Made by a program: the position numbers and the translations under genes
Assembly: GCA_002293345.1 (NCBI GenBank)
Contig: DBDB01000084.1
Span: 1 to 32,778 of the forward strand
Direction of reading: 5' to 3'
DNA length: 32,778 nt
Source: Alistipes sp. UBA943
GTDB taxonomy: Bacteria > Bacteroidota > Bacteroidia > Bacteroidales > Rikenellaceae
Part shown: piece after piece, positions 1 through 6,854 of the stretch
How positions within the stretch are numbered: position 1 is the first letter of the stretch
How the letters are laid out: the number at the start of each line of letters is the position of its first letter
The notes under the pieces: generated by a model
The model's input: the letters and a program-made list of their open reading frames with translations, nothing else
Told to the model about the DNA's origin: nothing
Databases searched by the model: none

Positions 1-13
1 CACAATTTTTTCT

Positions 14-21
14 TATATTTG
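14..21 (+). promoter_or_regulatory. Predicted -7 promoter box TATATTTG
   Basis: The sequence TATATTTG matches the Bacteroidota -7 consensus TAnnTTTG exactly. Transcription would start near position 26. This leaves a leader of about 187 nt before the gene at 213, and that leader contains the hairpin-rich stretch at 76-149. The -33 box would lie outside the window, so it cannot be checked. Confidence 0.5.
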
Positions 22-75
22 CATCGCTAACAATTCTTTCATTTATGAAATACAGATATCAAAATTGCATTTTTT

Positions 76-149
76 GTGCAGAGGCAATCCCCTTGGGATT
101 GTACAGAGTCCCTGGGAACAATCTGTTCCGCGAGGGGCACGCTCTGCGC
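76..149 (+). other. Structured three-way-junction element in a leader region
   Basis: An outer stem GTGCAGAG (76-83) / CTCTGCGC (142-149, one G-U) encloses two hairpins. The first is CAATCCC (85-91) / GGGATTG (95-101). The second is CCCT (110-113) / AGGG (133-136), with GGAACA (115-120) / TGTTCC (124-129) inside it. A 53-codon open frame with an ATG (45-206) runs straight through it, so it may be either a structured leader RNA or hairpin DNA inside a small gene. The predicted start site near 26 lies upstream of both. It does not align with the 81-bp coding repeats of this window. Confidence 0.4.
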
Positions 150-212
150 GATAGATGCAATTCTGTAATGCGAAAGGTTGTTAGCGGCTGTATAATCTCA
201 TTTTAAAAAATT

Positions 213-461
213 ATGAAAAGGAGTTTAGAGGGAAAATTTCAGTTGACGGACGAGGTGGTTTTTTCGTTTGAGAAGGAGACGCAACAATTGGTCAAATCGC
301 TCGGACCGATCCTGGACATGTCGGATTTTGCACCGCAGGGGCGGAATTTCTACACATTCAATTACGTGTGGCGACGTGAGTTTTTATTGATCTCCGAGAC
401 GTGGAAAGAGGGCAAGGCCTATATCCACCACGACCGTACGCTATTCCCACGCGGCGCGTAG
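213..461 (+). CDS. Small hypothetical protein (82 aa)
   Basis: I do not recognise this protein. It has mixed polar and aromatic composition, with no signal peptide and no membrane segment. Its central part is rich in F, Y and W and looks like a soluble beta-containing fold. It begins at an ATG preceded by an A-rich stretch, and a good -7 box lies about 190 nt upstream. Its last 21 bases overlap the end of the convergent thioesterase gene, so the C-terminus could be a read-in. The protein-like composition favours a real gene, but nothing else supports it. Confidence 0.5.
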   Translation: MKRSLEGKFQLTDEVVFSFEKETQQLVKSLGPILDMSDFAPQGRNFYTFNYVWRREFLLISETWKEGKAYIHHDRTLFPRGA

Positions 462-848
462 CATATCCAAGAACTTCTGCGGCGCGCGGCACGGGCGGCG
501 AGTCGAGGCGTTCATGAAACCGAGGGTGGTGGTACCCGTGTTGAGCAGGTCGCCAGTCGCGTTCAGAATTTCATATTCAAACGTGACGCGCGCCTGAGGC
601 ATTTCACGGATCGTGACACGTACCGTCAGCACCTCATCGTAACGAGCCGGTTTCAGGTATCGGGATGTCACGTCGAGGATCGGCATCATGATTCCTTCGG
701 CCTCCATAGCGGCATACGACGCTCCGAGGTCACGCATCAGATCCGAACGTGCGGATTCGTAGTAACAGATGTAGTTCGAGTGGTGGACGATCCCCATCGC
801 ATCGGTATGCACGTACCACACACGGATCGGGTATTCTCTGACGATCAT
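441..848 (-). CDS. Acyl-CoA thioesterase, 4HBT/YbgC hot-dog family
   Basis: This is probably a cytoplasmic thioesterase that hydrolyses acyl-CoA or acyl-ACP. The N-terminal motif HTDAMGIVHHSNY corresponds to the D-x-x-G-[IV]-V-x-H-x-x-Y signature of YbgC/FadM-like single hot-dog proteins, with Asp of the motif as the likely catalytic residue. At 135 aa the length is typical. The start codon overlaps the stop of the upstream FAD-synthetase-domain gene as ATGA, so the two are translationally coupled. It is the last gene of a four-gene minus-strand operon starting at 3558. The natural substrate cannot be read from the sequence. Confidence 0.85.
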   Translation of the reverse strand: MIVREYPIRVWYVHTDAMGIVHHSNYICYYESARSDLMRDLGASYAAMEAEGIMMPILDVTSRYLKPARYDEVLTVRVTIREMPQARVTFEYEILNATGDLLNTGTTTLGFMNASTRRPCRAPQKFLDMLRAAWE

Positions 849-1351
849 TTCATGAGTTTTTTAGCGTTATCGACTTCGCCGTTGGCGATCAGGGTGCGGA
901 TTCGTGTGGACGACACGGGAGATCCATCCACCACGTGCGGTGCGACGATCGTCACGGGAATGCCCAGCGTCTCTCCCAACGCGACAAGCCCTTCGCCACC
1001 GACATGATCGCACCCCAACTTATGGTTAAACCCGACGACAAGGTGCGTCACGTCGTGATTTTCGCGCAGGAAGCGCAGGAACGATTCGGCCGTGATCTCA
1101 CGAAACGATGCGTCGAAACCGATCACCAATACCTTATAGCCCATCTTGACGAGTGTGTCGATTTTTTCATCGGCAGGGGTGATCAGTTGCTCCTCCGTGA
1201 GGTTGCCCACGACGGAACGGGGATGACGGTCGAACGTCACCACCAGCGGCAGGGCATGCACCTCGCGTGCCACCTCATCGAGACGTTTCAGTAACGCCCG
1301 GTGTCCGGCATGCACCCCGTCGAAAGACCCTATCGTCGCTACGAATGCCAT
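845..1351 (-). CDS. FAD synthetase-domain (RibF N-terminal) nucleotidyltransferase without kinase domain
   Basis: The protein matches the N-terminal FMN adenylyltransferase half of bifunctional RibF. It has GSFDGVHAGH near residue 8, carrying the nucleotide-binding HxGH motif, then FDRHPRS, the FNHKLG segment and the closing SSTRIR motif. It would transfer AMP from ATP to FMN, giving FAD. The usual C-terminal riboflavin kinase domain is missing: the protein ends at residue 168, where the interdomain linker would begin, and the next gene starts there. It also lacks about 15 leading residues often present in RibF. A separate riboflavin kinase elsewhere, or a different nucleotidyl substrate, is possible. 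It lies 13 nt after the gene ending at 1365. Confidence 0.8.
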   Translation of the reverse strand: MAFVATIGSFDGVHAGHRALLKRLDEVAREVHALPLVVTFDRHPRSVVGNLTEEQLITPADEKIDTLVKMGYKVLVIGFDASFREITAESFLRFLRENHDVTHLVVGFNHKLGCDHVGGEGLVALGETLGIPVTIVAPHVVDGSPVSSTRIRTLIANGEVDNAKKLMK

Positions 1352-1364
1352 GTCAATCCGGGGA

Positions 1365-2804
1365 CTATTCGATGGTGATCGAAAAGTCGTTGTTGTATTG
1401 GACGCGCACCCAGTTTTGATTCGCGCGTTGTTGGAAATCGTACGTCGTCACGAGGGGCGTGTAGGTCATCCCTTCGAGGTTCGTTGTGATATCGCCGCGC
1501 ATCGCAGGGACGAAAATCATCGCCGCGTCATAACCGCGATAGGCATACGGTGACGGCATCTGCCCGAACGAACGTACATATTCATTGTCGAATGCGCGTA
1601 CCGTCGGGTCGTCGCGCTTGGCGTGGTGGTTGGTGAACATCACGACACGATCCTTGAAGAAGAGCGTGCGGTCGAGACTCTCAAAACGGTTCCAGAGCGG
1701 ATTTCCGACCACTGAAAACGGCGTGAGACGATAGCCGCGTGCCGTGAGGTTGTTCTGTGCCGATGCGAACGACGCCAGGATGCGATCCACCTCCGTCGGA
1801 TTGTTCGACAGGACGACGATCAGGTTGTTGCGCCGGTTGGTGAGGATGCGATTGACACCCGCGGCAGTCGACTGGAATCCGAAATGGTAGTTGAATCGCG
1901 AGTAGGGCACCGAGTCCAGTGCCTCGATGATCTCCTGCTCGAACACGGGGTCGTTGCTCTGGCCATAGAGGAGCGTGACGTGCCGATTTTCAACTTGGAG
2001 AAGCGATTTCAACTTGTCATACTTACGCGCCTGCACAGGCGCCATCTGGAACAGCACCTCGCTCTCGACCGTCCTCACGTCTGCCAGGGGCGTCACGACT
2101 GGAATGTAGCGCTGCTCGGCATAAGCCAACACCTCCGGCAGTTGATCCTCATAGACCGGCCCCACGATGAGATGGGCTGCCTGAAAATCGGGATCGCCGA
2201 TGATCTCATGGGTCCGCATACCGGTGGAGTCGCGTTGCGTGTCGAACAGATCGACCTGCACATGCCCGTCATGGTTGTTCTTCACGTGTTGCAGTCCGAA
2301 CAGGAATCCCTGATAGAACTCCACGTAGCGTGAATCCCGGGCACCCTGATTCGTCAGCGGCAGCAGCAGTGCCACACGTAACGTGTCGTACGCCGGAACC
2401 GCCTCAAAGGATGTGCGCAGCACCAGAGAGTCGCCTCCGAAGATGAATTCGCCATCCTCATAGATGCCGAAAACACCTCCATTCGTTCCATCCTCTCCAT
2501 CCTCGGTGGTGAGCAGGTCGATGAACTCCGTGGATTCGAGTTGGTCGATCCGTTCGAGCTCCTCGAGCGATACGCGTCTCGATCTCTTTTTACGTCCCTT
2601 CTTGGGCGTCTCCTCCTCCCGAACCTTGTAGATCGGGGTGTCCTCTCCATCCTCTCCATCCTCTCCGGGCGCGCGCGAGTCTTGCTCCGCAAGCCTCTGA
2701 GAGGCAGATAAATCTGCCTCTTCGGGACTTTGTCCCGCGGCGCGCGCCACGCCTGTAGCAGCCAGTACCGTTACGAGCAGCATCCATGCAAATCTATTTC
2801 CCAT
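1365..2804 (-). CDS. Secreted type 1 periplasmic-binding-protein-like protein
   Basis: A signal peptide (residues 1 to about 22) leads into a low-complexity acidic and basic linker with GED repeats and a K/R cluster (about 20-100). A periplasmic-binding-protein-like domain follows from about residue 140 to the end (LRVALLLPL, IVGPVYEDQ, IPVVTPLA, SPYAYRGYDAA). Related Bacteroidota proteins often carry LysM domains and are called ABC-transporter-like or LpoA-like, but no LysM is visible here. The start was taken as the ATG at 2804 rather than a GTG at 2810; it overlaps the end of the exonuclease gene by 11 nt. Residues 20-46 are encoded by an 81-bp palindromic repeat that also supplies the end of the signal peptide. 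The ligand is unknown. Confidence 0.7.
   Translation of the reverse strand: MGNRFAWMLLVTVLAATGVARAAGQSPEEADLSASQRLAEQDSRAPGEDGEDGEDTPIYKVREEETPKKGRKKRSRRVSLEELERIDQLESTEFIDLLTTEDGEDGTNGGVFGIYEDGEFIFGGDSLVLRTSFEAVPAYDTLRVALLLPLTNQGARDSRYVEFYQGFLFGLQHVKNNHDGHVQVDLFDTQRDSTGMRTHEIIGDPDFQAAHLIVGPVYEDQLPEVLAYAEQRYIPVVTPLADVRTVESEVLFQMAPVQARKYDKLKSLLQVENRHVTLLYGQSNDPVFEQEIIEALDSVPYSRFNYHFGFQSTAAGVNRILTNRRNNLIVVLSNNPTEVDRILASFASAQNNLTARGYRLTPFSVVGNPLWNRFESLDRTLFFKDRVVMFTNHHAKRDDPTVRAFDNEYVRSFGQMPSPYAYRGYDAAMIFVPAMRGDITTNLEGMTYTPLVTTYDFQQRANQNWVRVQYNNDFSITIE
2668..2748 (-). repeat. 81-bp in-frame palindromic (cloverleaf) repeat, copy 1
   Basis: Read on the minus strand, the outer stem GGCGCGCG/CGCGCGCC closes three hairpins: CGGGAC-AAA-GTCCCG, a 9-bp stem around GGCAGAT/ATCTGCC, and CTTGC-GGA-GCAAG. 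It lies wholly inside the coding sequence of the 1365-2804 gene, is 27 codons long, and encodes residues 20-46. It aligns without gaps to 13097-13177 (about 60 of 81 bases identical), and most stem differences are compensatory. Confidence 0.85.
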
Positions 2805-3558
2805 CGACACGTATTTTGGTAATAATTTTCTTGGTGTAGAGCGGGAAATCCCCGTTCATCATCCATGTGTAGTAACTCGGTTCTTTGCGGAATACCTCCG
2901 CCACGGGTACACCCTTGTATTTCCCGAATCCGAATACCTCGACGCCCTTTTCGTTGTACTGGATGCGTCCCGCAAAATCGGCGGATTTGTAGTGCGTGGA
3001 GAATTCTGCCAGTGCCTCCACATCGTTCGTGAGTTGGTCGGGGTAGCGGTCCAGTTGCGACATCAGCACCTCGTGTGTGGCCGATGCATCGGCTTCCGCG
3101 GAGTGCGCGTCGCTCAGATCCTTGTCGCAATAGAACTTATACGCCGCTTCGAGGGTACGCTGTTCCAGTTTGTGGAAGATATTCTGCACATCGACACACT
3201 TCTTGTCGCTGAAATCCACATCCACGCCGTTTCTCATGAACTCCTCCACGAGCATCGGCACGTCGAAACGATTGGAGTTGAACCCCGCCAGGTCGGCATC
3301 CTCGATGAATTGATAGAGCGATCGGGCGATCTGTGTGAATGTAGGTTCATCCTTCACATCCTCGTCCGAAATACCGTGAATGGCCGTCGCTTCGGCAGGA
3401 ATATGCATCCCGGGATTGATACGCCGCGTCTTGACGATACGCTCGCCGTCCGGCATCACCTTCACCATCGAGATCTCGACGATACGATCCTTCGATATGT
3501 CGATTCCCGTCGTTTCGAGGTCGAAAAATATGAGGGGGCGTTTCAGGTTTAGATTCAT
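2794..3558 (-). CDS. DEDDh 3'-5' exonuclease (DnaQ-like) with C-terminal DUF3820-like domain
   Basis: A cytoplasmic exonuclease of the DnaQ/epsilon superfamily. Exo I is FFDLETTG (about residue 12), Exo II includes NSNRFDVPML (about residue 95), and Exo III is HSAEADA with the catalytic His and Asp (about residue 150). The last 45 residues (FGKYKGVPVAEV, YYTWMMNGDFP) resemble the DUF3820 module often attached to such exonucleases. The start at 3558 was chosen because a perfect -7 box at 3604-3611 places transcription near 3599, downstream of the longer possible start at 3648. It is the first gene of the minus-strand operon. Its role in repair or RNA turnover cannot be told. Confidence 0.85.
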   Translation of the reverse strand: MNLNLKRPLIFFDLETTGIDISKDRIVEISMVKVMPDGERIVKTRRINPGMHIPAEATAIHGISDEDVKDEPTFTQIARSLYQFIEDADLAGFNSNRFDVPMLVEEFMRNGVDVDFSDKKCVDVQNIFHKLEQRTLEAAYKFYCDKDLSDAHSAEADASATHEVLMSQLDRYPDQLTNDVEALAEFSTHYKSADFAGRIQYNEKGVEVFGFGKYKGVPVAEVFRKEPSYYTWMMNGDFPLYTKKIITKIRVDGK

Positions 3559-3603
3559 GTCGTTGTATTTTTCTGCATTTGGGGAACTACATGTACGTTC
3601 GCA

Positions 3604-3611
3604 CAAAAGTA
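3604..3611 (-). promoter_or_regulatory. Predicted promoter of the exonuclease operon (TACTTTTG)
   Basis: On the minus strand the box reads TACTTTTG, a perfect TAnnTTTG. The start site would be near 3599, giving a leader of about 40 nt to the ATG at 3558. No clear TTTG -33 box is seen at the expected distance. Confidence 0.55.
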
Positions 3612-3711
3612 GAAAAAATTTATGGATAGTGATCCCATTCGGCGGCAATTAGACGCAGCGACACACATTTCCGGAATTTTTCTTATCTTGTCATCCAAAC
3701 AACACAATTCT

Positions 3712-5559
3712 ATGTGCGGAATAGTCGGTTATGTGGGACGTCGTCAGGCGTACCCCATTCTTATAAAAGGACTTCATCGGTTGGAATATCGCGGTTACGA
3801 CAGTGCCGGGTTGGCATTGGTGGACTCCGGCGGCGTGTTGAACGTCTTTAAATCCAAGGGCAAGGTGGCCGAGTTGGAGAAGTTCGTCGAATCGAAGGAT
3901 CTCGACGGAACGATCGGTATCGCCCACACGAGATGGGCCACCCATGGCGAACCGAACGACGTGAATGCACACCCGCACTACTCAGACTCGGGTGAGATCG
4001 CGTTGATTCACAACGGTATCATCGAGAACTATCGCGTGCTGAAGGATGCGCTGATCGAGAATGGTTACAAGTTCAAGAGCGATACCGATACCGAAGTATT
4101 GGTCAATCTGATCGAGTATATTAAGGTGTCGAGTGGTTGTACGTTGTTAGAAGCTGTGCAGCAGGCATTGAAACAGGTGGTCGGTGCGTATGCCATCGCC
4201 GTCGTTGAGCGGGGTAACCAGGACCGTGTGATCGCTGCACGACGCTCGTCGCCCATGGTGATCGGTATCGGTAACGATGGGGATTACTTCCTCGCTTCGG
4301 ACGGCGCGTCGATCATCGACTACACGGACAAGATCGTGTATGTGAAGGATGGCGAGGTGGTGATCATGGAGCGAGACAAACCCCTCAAAATCGTCAATCT
4401 GGATAACGAAAAAGGGAAGATCGACATCAAGAAACTCGAACTTTCGATCTCTCAGCTTGAAAAAGGGGGCTATCCGCACTTCATGATCAAGGAGATCTTC
4501 GAGCAACCCAAAACGATCGTCGACTGCACACGCGGACGTATCAATGCCGAAACGAGAGACATTATCCTGTCCGGCGTGATGGATAATCTGGATAAGTTTC
4601 TCGCTGCACGCCGCATTATTTTCGTGGCGTGCGGTACGTCGTGGCATGCGTCGCTGATCGGTGAATACCTGATCGAGGAGTTCTGCCGCATCCCTGTGGA
4701 GGTGGAATACGCATCGGAATTCCGGTATCGCAATCCTGTGATCCACTCGGACGACGTGGTGATCGCCGTATCGCAATCGGGTGAAACGGCCGACACGTTG
4801 GCCGCCATCGAATTGGCCAAAGAACATGGCGCATTCGTGTACGGCATTTGTAACGTCATCGGTTCGTCCATCGCACGTGCCACTGCGTCGGGGACTTACA
4901 TCCACGTCGGACCGGAGATCGGTGTGGCATCCACCAAGGCATTCACGGGTCAGGTGACGGTATTGACGATGCTTGCCGTGGCGATCGCACGTGCCAAAGG
5001 AACCATCACTGTCGACAAGGCACACCAGATCGCCGGAGACCTGCTCGGCCTGCCGTCCGTGATCGAGGAGACGCTCAAATTGAATGACTTTATTGCCGAT
5101 TTCTCGAAGATCTTCACCTACGCACACAACTTCATCTACCTCGGACGCGGGTACAACTACCCCACCGCCCTGGAAGGCGCGTTGAAACTGAAAGAGATCT
5201 CGTACATCCATGCCGAAGGATACCCCGCTGCCGAAATGAAGCATGGACCCATCGCACTGATCGACTCGGAACTGCCGACGATCGCCATCGCCACACCTGA
5301 CCATACGTACGAAAAAACGGCATCGAATATCGAAGAGATTAAGGCCCGTGGCGGTAAGGTGATCACGATCATCGCGAAGGGTGATGAGCAGATGCAACGC
5401 ATTTCGGACTACTACATCGAGGTACCTGTGGTGGCGGAGTCGCTGATGCCGATCGTGGTGTCGGTACCGTTACAATTGCTCGCGTACCACATTGCGGTCA
5501 ACAAGGGACGCGACGTGGATATGCCCCGTAACCTGGCGAAATCGGTGACGGTGGAGTGA
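3712..5559 (+). CDS. glmS: Glutamine--fructose-6-phosphate aminotransferase (isomerizing)
   Basis: Makes glucosamine-6-phosphate from fructose-6-phosphate and glutamine, the first step towards UDP-GlcNAc for peptidoglycan and LPS. The start at 3712 gives MCGIVGY, where Cys2 becomes the N-terminal nucleophile of the class II glutamine amidotransferase domain (residues 1 to about 220; THGEPNDVNAHPH). Two SIS sugar-isomerase domains follow (CGTSWHAS, SQSGETADT near 350-400; GRGYNYPTALEGALKLKE near 480). The end DMPRNLAKSVTVE is the family hallmark. At 615 aa it has the expected size. An upstream in-frame extension to 3622 is rejected because it would hide Cys2. No glmS ribozyme is visible upstream, and such ribozymes are not expected in this phylum. 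Confidence 0.97.
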   Translation: MCGIVGYVGRRQAYPILIKGLHRLEYRGYDSAGLALVDSGGVLNVFKSKGKVAELEKFVESKDLDGTIGIAHTRWATHGEPNDVNAHPHYSDSGEIALIHNGIIENYRVLKDALIENGYKFKSDTDTEVLVNLIEYIKVSSGCTLLEAVQQALKQVVGAYAIAVVERGNQDRVIAARRSSPMVIGIGNDGDYFLASDGASIIDYTDKIVYVKDGEVVIMERDKPLKIVNLDNEKGKIDIKKLELSISQLEKGGYPHFMIKEIFEQPKTIVDCTRGRINAETRDIILSGVMDNLDKFLAARRIIFVACGTSWHASLIGEYLIEEFCRIPVEVEYASEFRYRNPVIHSDDVVIAVSQSGETADTLAAIELAKEHGAFVYGICNVIGSSIARATASGTYIHVGPEIGVASTKAFTGQVTVLTMLAVAIARAKGTITVDKAHQIAGDLLGLPSVIEETLKLNDFIADFSKIFTYAHNFIYLGRGYNYPTALEGALKLKEISYIHAEGYPAAEMKHGPIALIDSELPTIAIATPDHTYEKTASNIEEIKARGGKVITIIAKGDEQMQRISDYYIEVPVVAESLMPIVVSVPLQLLAYHIAVNKGRDVDMPRNLAKSVTVE

Positions 5560-5585
5560 TTTTGTTGTGACCAAACCCGTGAGTT

Positions 5586-5750
5586 ATGAAAAAACTCATC
5601 TGCATACTTCTACTGACCATCTCCTTCGTGAATCCCACGGCGGCAAAACGCAAACCCTACGATGAGGAGTATCAGGCGCGACTGGCGTACCTTTTCTTGA
5701 CAGCGATGGACGTTACAGTGGATTTTCGTGGTTCACAAGTCCATTCTTGA
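5586..5750 (+). CDS. Short putative secreted protein or truncated gene (54 aa)
   Basis: An ATG 26 nt after glmS opens a frame whose first 20 residues (MKKLICILLLTISFVNPTAA) form a convincing Sec signal peptide. Only about 34 mature residues follow before the stop. The mature part (RKPYDEEYQARLAYLFL) is charged and helical-looking. It could be a small secreted peptide, or the 5' remnant of a larger exported protein whose rest has been lost. Nothing downstream to 5895 continues it in another frame. The family is not recognised. Confidence 0.4.
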   Translation: MKKLICILLLTISFVNPTAAKRKPYDEEYQARLAYLFLTAMDVTVDFRGSQVHS

Positions 5751-5845
5751 TCGGAGTTTCTCTCTCCGTCGGTGCTCGATTTTAGCTAAAAAGCAGTTTG
5801 GCAAGTTTTTTGCTCATAGAGTTTTTAGATTCCAACTTTTTTATT

Positions 5846-5853
5846 TACCTTTG
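5846..5853 (+). promoter_or_regulatory. Predicted promoter of the histone-like gene (TACCTTTG)
   Basis: TACCTTTG is a perfect TAnnTTTG -7 box, with transcription expected to start near 5858 and a leader of about 38 nt. The -33 region is T-rich but has no exact TTTG. The surrounding 5751-5895 is AT-rich and otherwise empty. Confidence 0.6.
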
Positions 5854-5895
5854 TAAACAAAGTAATAACAGAAAACTTTCAAAACACCTTTAATT

Positions 5896-6072
5896 ATGAA
5901 AAACTTAGTTAAAAAAATCCACGACGAGTTCGCAAATTTCTCGAACAACTGCCAGGCTCAAGTAGAGAAAGGTAACAAGGCTGCCGGTACACGTGCTCGT
6001 AAAAACGCCCTCGAGATCACGAAAATGATGAAAGATTTCCGCAAGAAATCTGTTGAGCACGCTAAAGCGTAA
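5896..6072 (+). CDS. Histone H1-like DNA-binding protein (58 aa)
   Basis: This small basic protein belongs to the Bacteroidota histone H1-like family. It has an amphipathic N-terminal helix (LVKKIHDEFANF) and the conserved core VEKGNKAAGTRARKNALEI, followed by a K/R-rich helix KMMKDFRKKSVEHAKA. It probably binds nucleoid DNA. The length matches the family, which is usually about 55-60 aa. It has its own promoter (5846-5853) and a strong terminator (6088-6121), so it is monocistronic and probably highly expressed. Confidence 0.88.
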   Translation: MKNLVKKIHDEFANFSNNCQAQVEKGNKAAGTRARKNALEITKMMKDFRKKSVEHAKA

Positions 6073-6087
6073 CTCTCGGTTATCAAT

Positions 6088-6121
6088 AAAAAAAACCGCC
6101 CCACGAGGGCGGTTTTTTTTT
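6088..6121. terminator. Bidirectional intrinsic terminator
   Basis: The stem CCGCCC (96-101) / GGGCGG (107-112) of the 6000s is flanked by an A-run on the left and a T-run on the right. It can therefore end both the histone-like gene (+) and the convergent ORF6N gene (-), whose stop lies two bases away. Confidence 0.9.
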
Positions 6122-6122
6122 G

Positions 6123-6710
6123 TTATCGCTTGAATCCAATGGGACGACGTGGGCGAGGTTCCGGAGCAGGCTTAGAGGCAAGTTCCGTGATCGCGGTATA
6201 AAGAAGCGAAATGTCCCGCCGTACATCTTCCGAAAGATCGTTTACCGCCTGTAGCGTCGCCTCATTGTCGTGTTCCAACAATCTCAGTTTCACCCGAATA
6301 TCGACCAACTCGTCTGTGACGTTTGTCGTCGTAGCGAGGTAATTGCGCATCGCCACGAAAGCACGCATGATATTTATGTTGACCTCGATAGCGACGTCGC
6401 TTTTGAGGAGTCCGGAGAGCATGGCGACTCCTTGCTCGGTAAAAGCATAAGGAAGTTTGCGCGTACCGCCCCAACTTGATCTTCCATTTTGGAATATCAA
6501 ACTTGAAGTCACAAATTGTGACTTCAAGTTATCAAACTCCTCCAGTGTCAGTTGAAACATAAAATCACCGGGGAACCGCTTGATATTACGCTTTACAGAT
6601 TGATTTAACGCGCTAGTTGTTACCTTATACAGCGCGGCCAGATCGAAGTCGAGCATCACGCGACGCCCACGTATCTCGTGGATTTTGGATTGAATAACCT
6701 GCAATTCCAT
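6123..6710 (-). CDS. ORF6N domain-containing protein
   Basis: Residues 1 to about 115 form an ORF6N (KilA-N-related) DNA-binding domain: IRGRRVMLDFDLAALY, then NIKRFPGDFMFQLT, and the closing AFTEQGVAMLSGLLKSD segment. The C-terminal part is a predicted coiled coil (about 130-180) ending in a proline/arginine tail. ORF6N proteins occur in phages and as frequent chromosomal accessory genes in Bacteroidota. The function is unknown, but DNA binding is likely. It lies downstream of fabG on the same strand, separated by a 124-bp repeat element, and no clear promoter of its own is seen. Confidence 0.85.
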   Translation of the reverse strand: MELQVIQSKIHEIRGRRVMLDFDLAALYKVTTSALNQSVKRNIKRFPGDFMFQLTLEEFDNLKSQFVTSSLIFQNGRSSWGGTRKLPYAFTEQGVAMLSGLLKSDVAIEVNINIMRAFVAMRNYLATTTNVTDELVDIRVKLRLLEHDNEATLQAVNDLSEDVRRDISLLYTAITELASKPAPEPRPRRPIGFKR

Positions 6711-6730
6711 TTTTGGGTTAGTTTTAGATA

Positions 6731-6854
6731 TTTTGTGAATTTTCGGTGTGAGATTTTTGCCGCAACAAAGTGATGAGCAAGGGGGACGTACAAAACGTAC
6801 TTCCCCCTTGCGAAGAGCCAGGCGCGGTGAAAATCGCCAGCGAAAAGCGCAAAA
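6731..6854 (-). repeat. Intergenic inverted-repeat element, copy C (124 bp)
   Basis: On the minus strand it starts directly after the fabG stop codon with TTTTGCG and ends with CACAAAA. The ends form an imperfect inverted repeat of about 30 bp with a few bulges. In the middle is a strong hairpin, GCAAGGGGGAAGTAC/GTACGTCCCCCTTGC. It shares this GTAC-containing central hairpin and the AAATCT-bearing right arm with the copies at 8949 and 14973. Outside the repeat, 6711-6730 shows nothing recognisable. Confidence 0.7.

Noticed and set aside
76..149. Leader structure as a third member of the 81-bp family
   Set aside because: Stem number, order and loop sequences differ, and no ungapped alignment with 2668-2748 or 13097-13177 was found on either strand.
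2641..2666. Three tandem copies of a 9-base unit encoding Gly-Glu-Asp as a functional repeat
   Set aside because: It is a short low-complexity acidic linker likely made by slippage; it may vary in length, but three copies do not make a case for a domain or calcium-binding site.
2668..2748. Cloverleaf fold read as a tRNA gene
   Set aside because: The 81-bp element has four stems but lacks a T-loop GTTCGA-type sequence, a D-loop GG and a 7-base anticodon loop, and the hairpin loops are only 2-4 bases. It is coding and repeated in another gene.
3622..3711. N-terminal extension of glmS
   Set aside because: The family requires Cys directly after the initiator Met as the catalytic nucleophile; MCGIVGY at 3712 gives this.
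4147..5397. Long minus-strand open frames opposite glmS, and similar long frames opposite glyA, feoAB and the TPR gene
   Set aside because: They are antisense shadows caused by codon bias; their translations are His/Arg-rich without domain patterns, while the plus or minus partner is an unmistakable gene.
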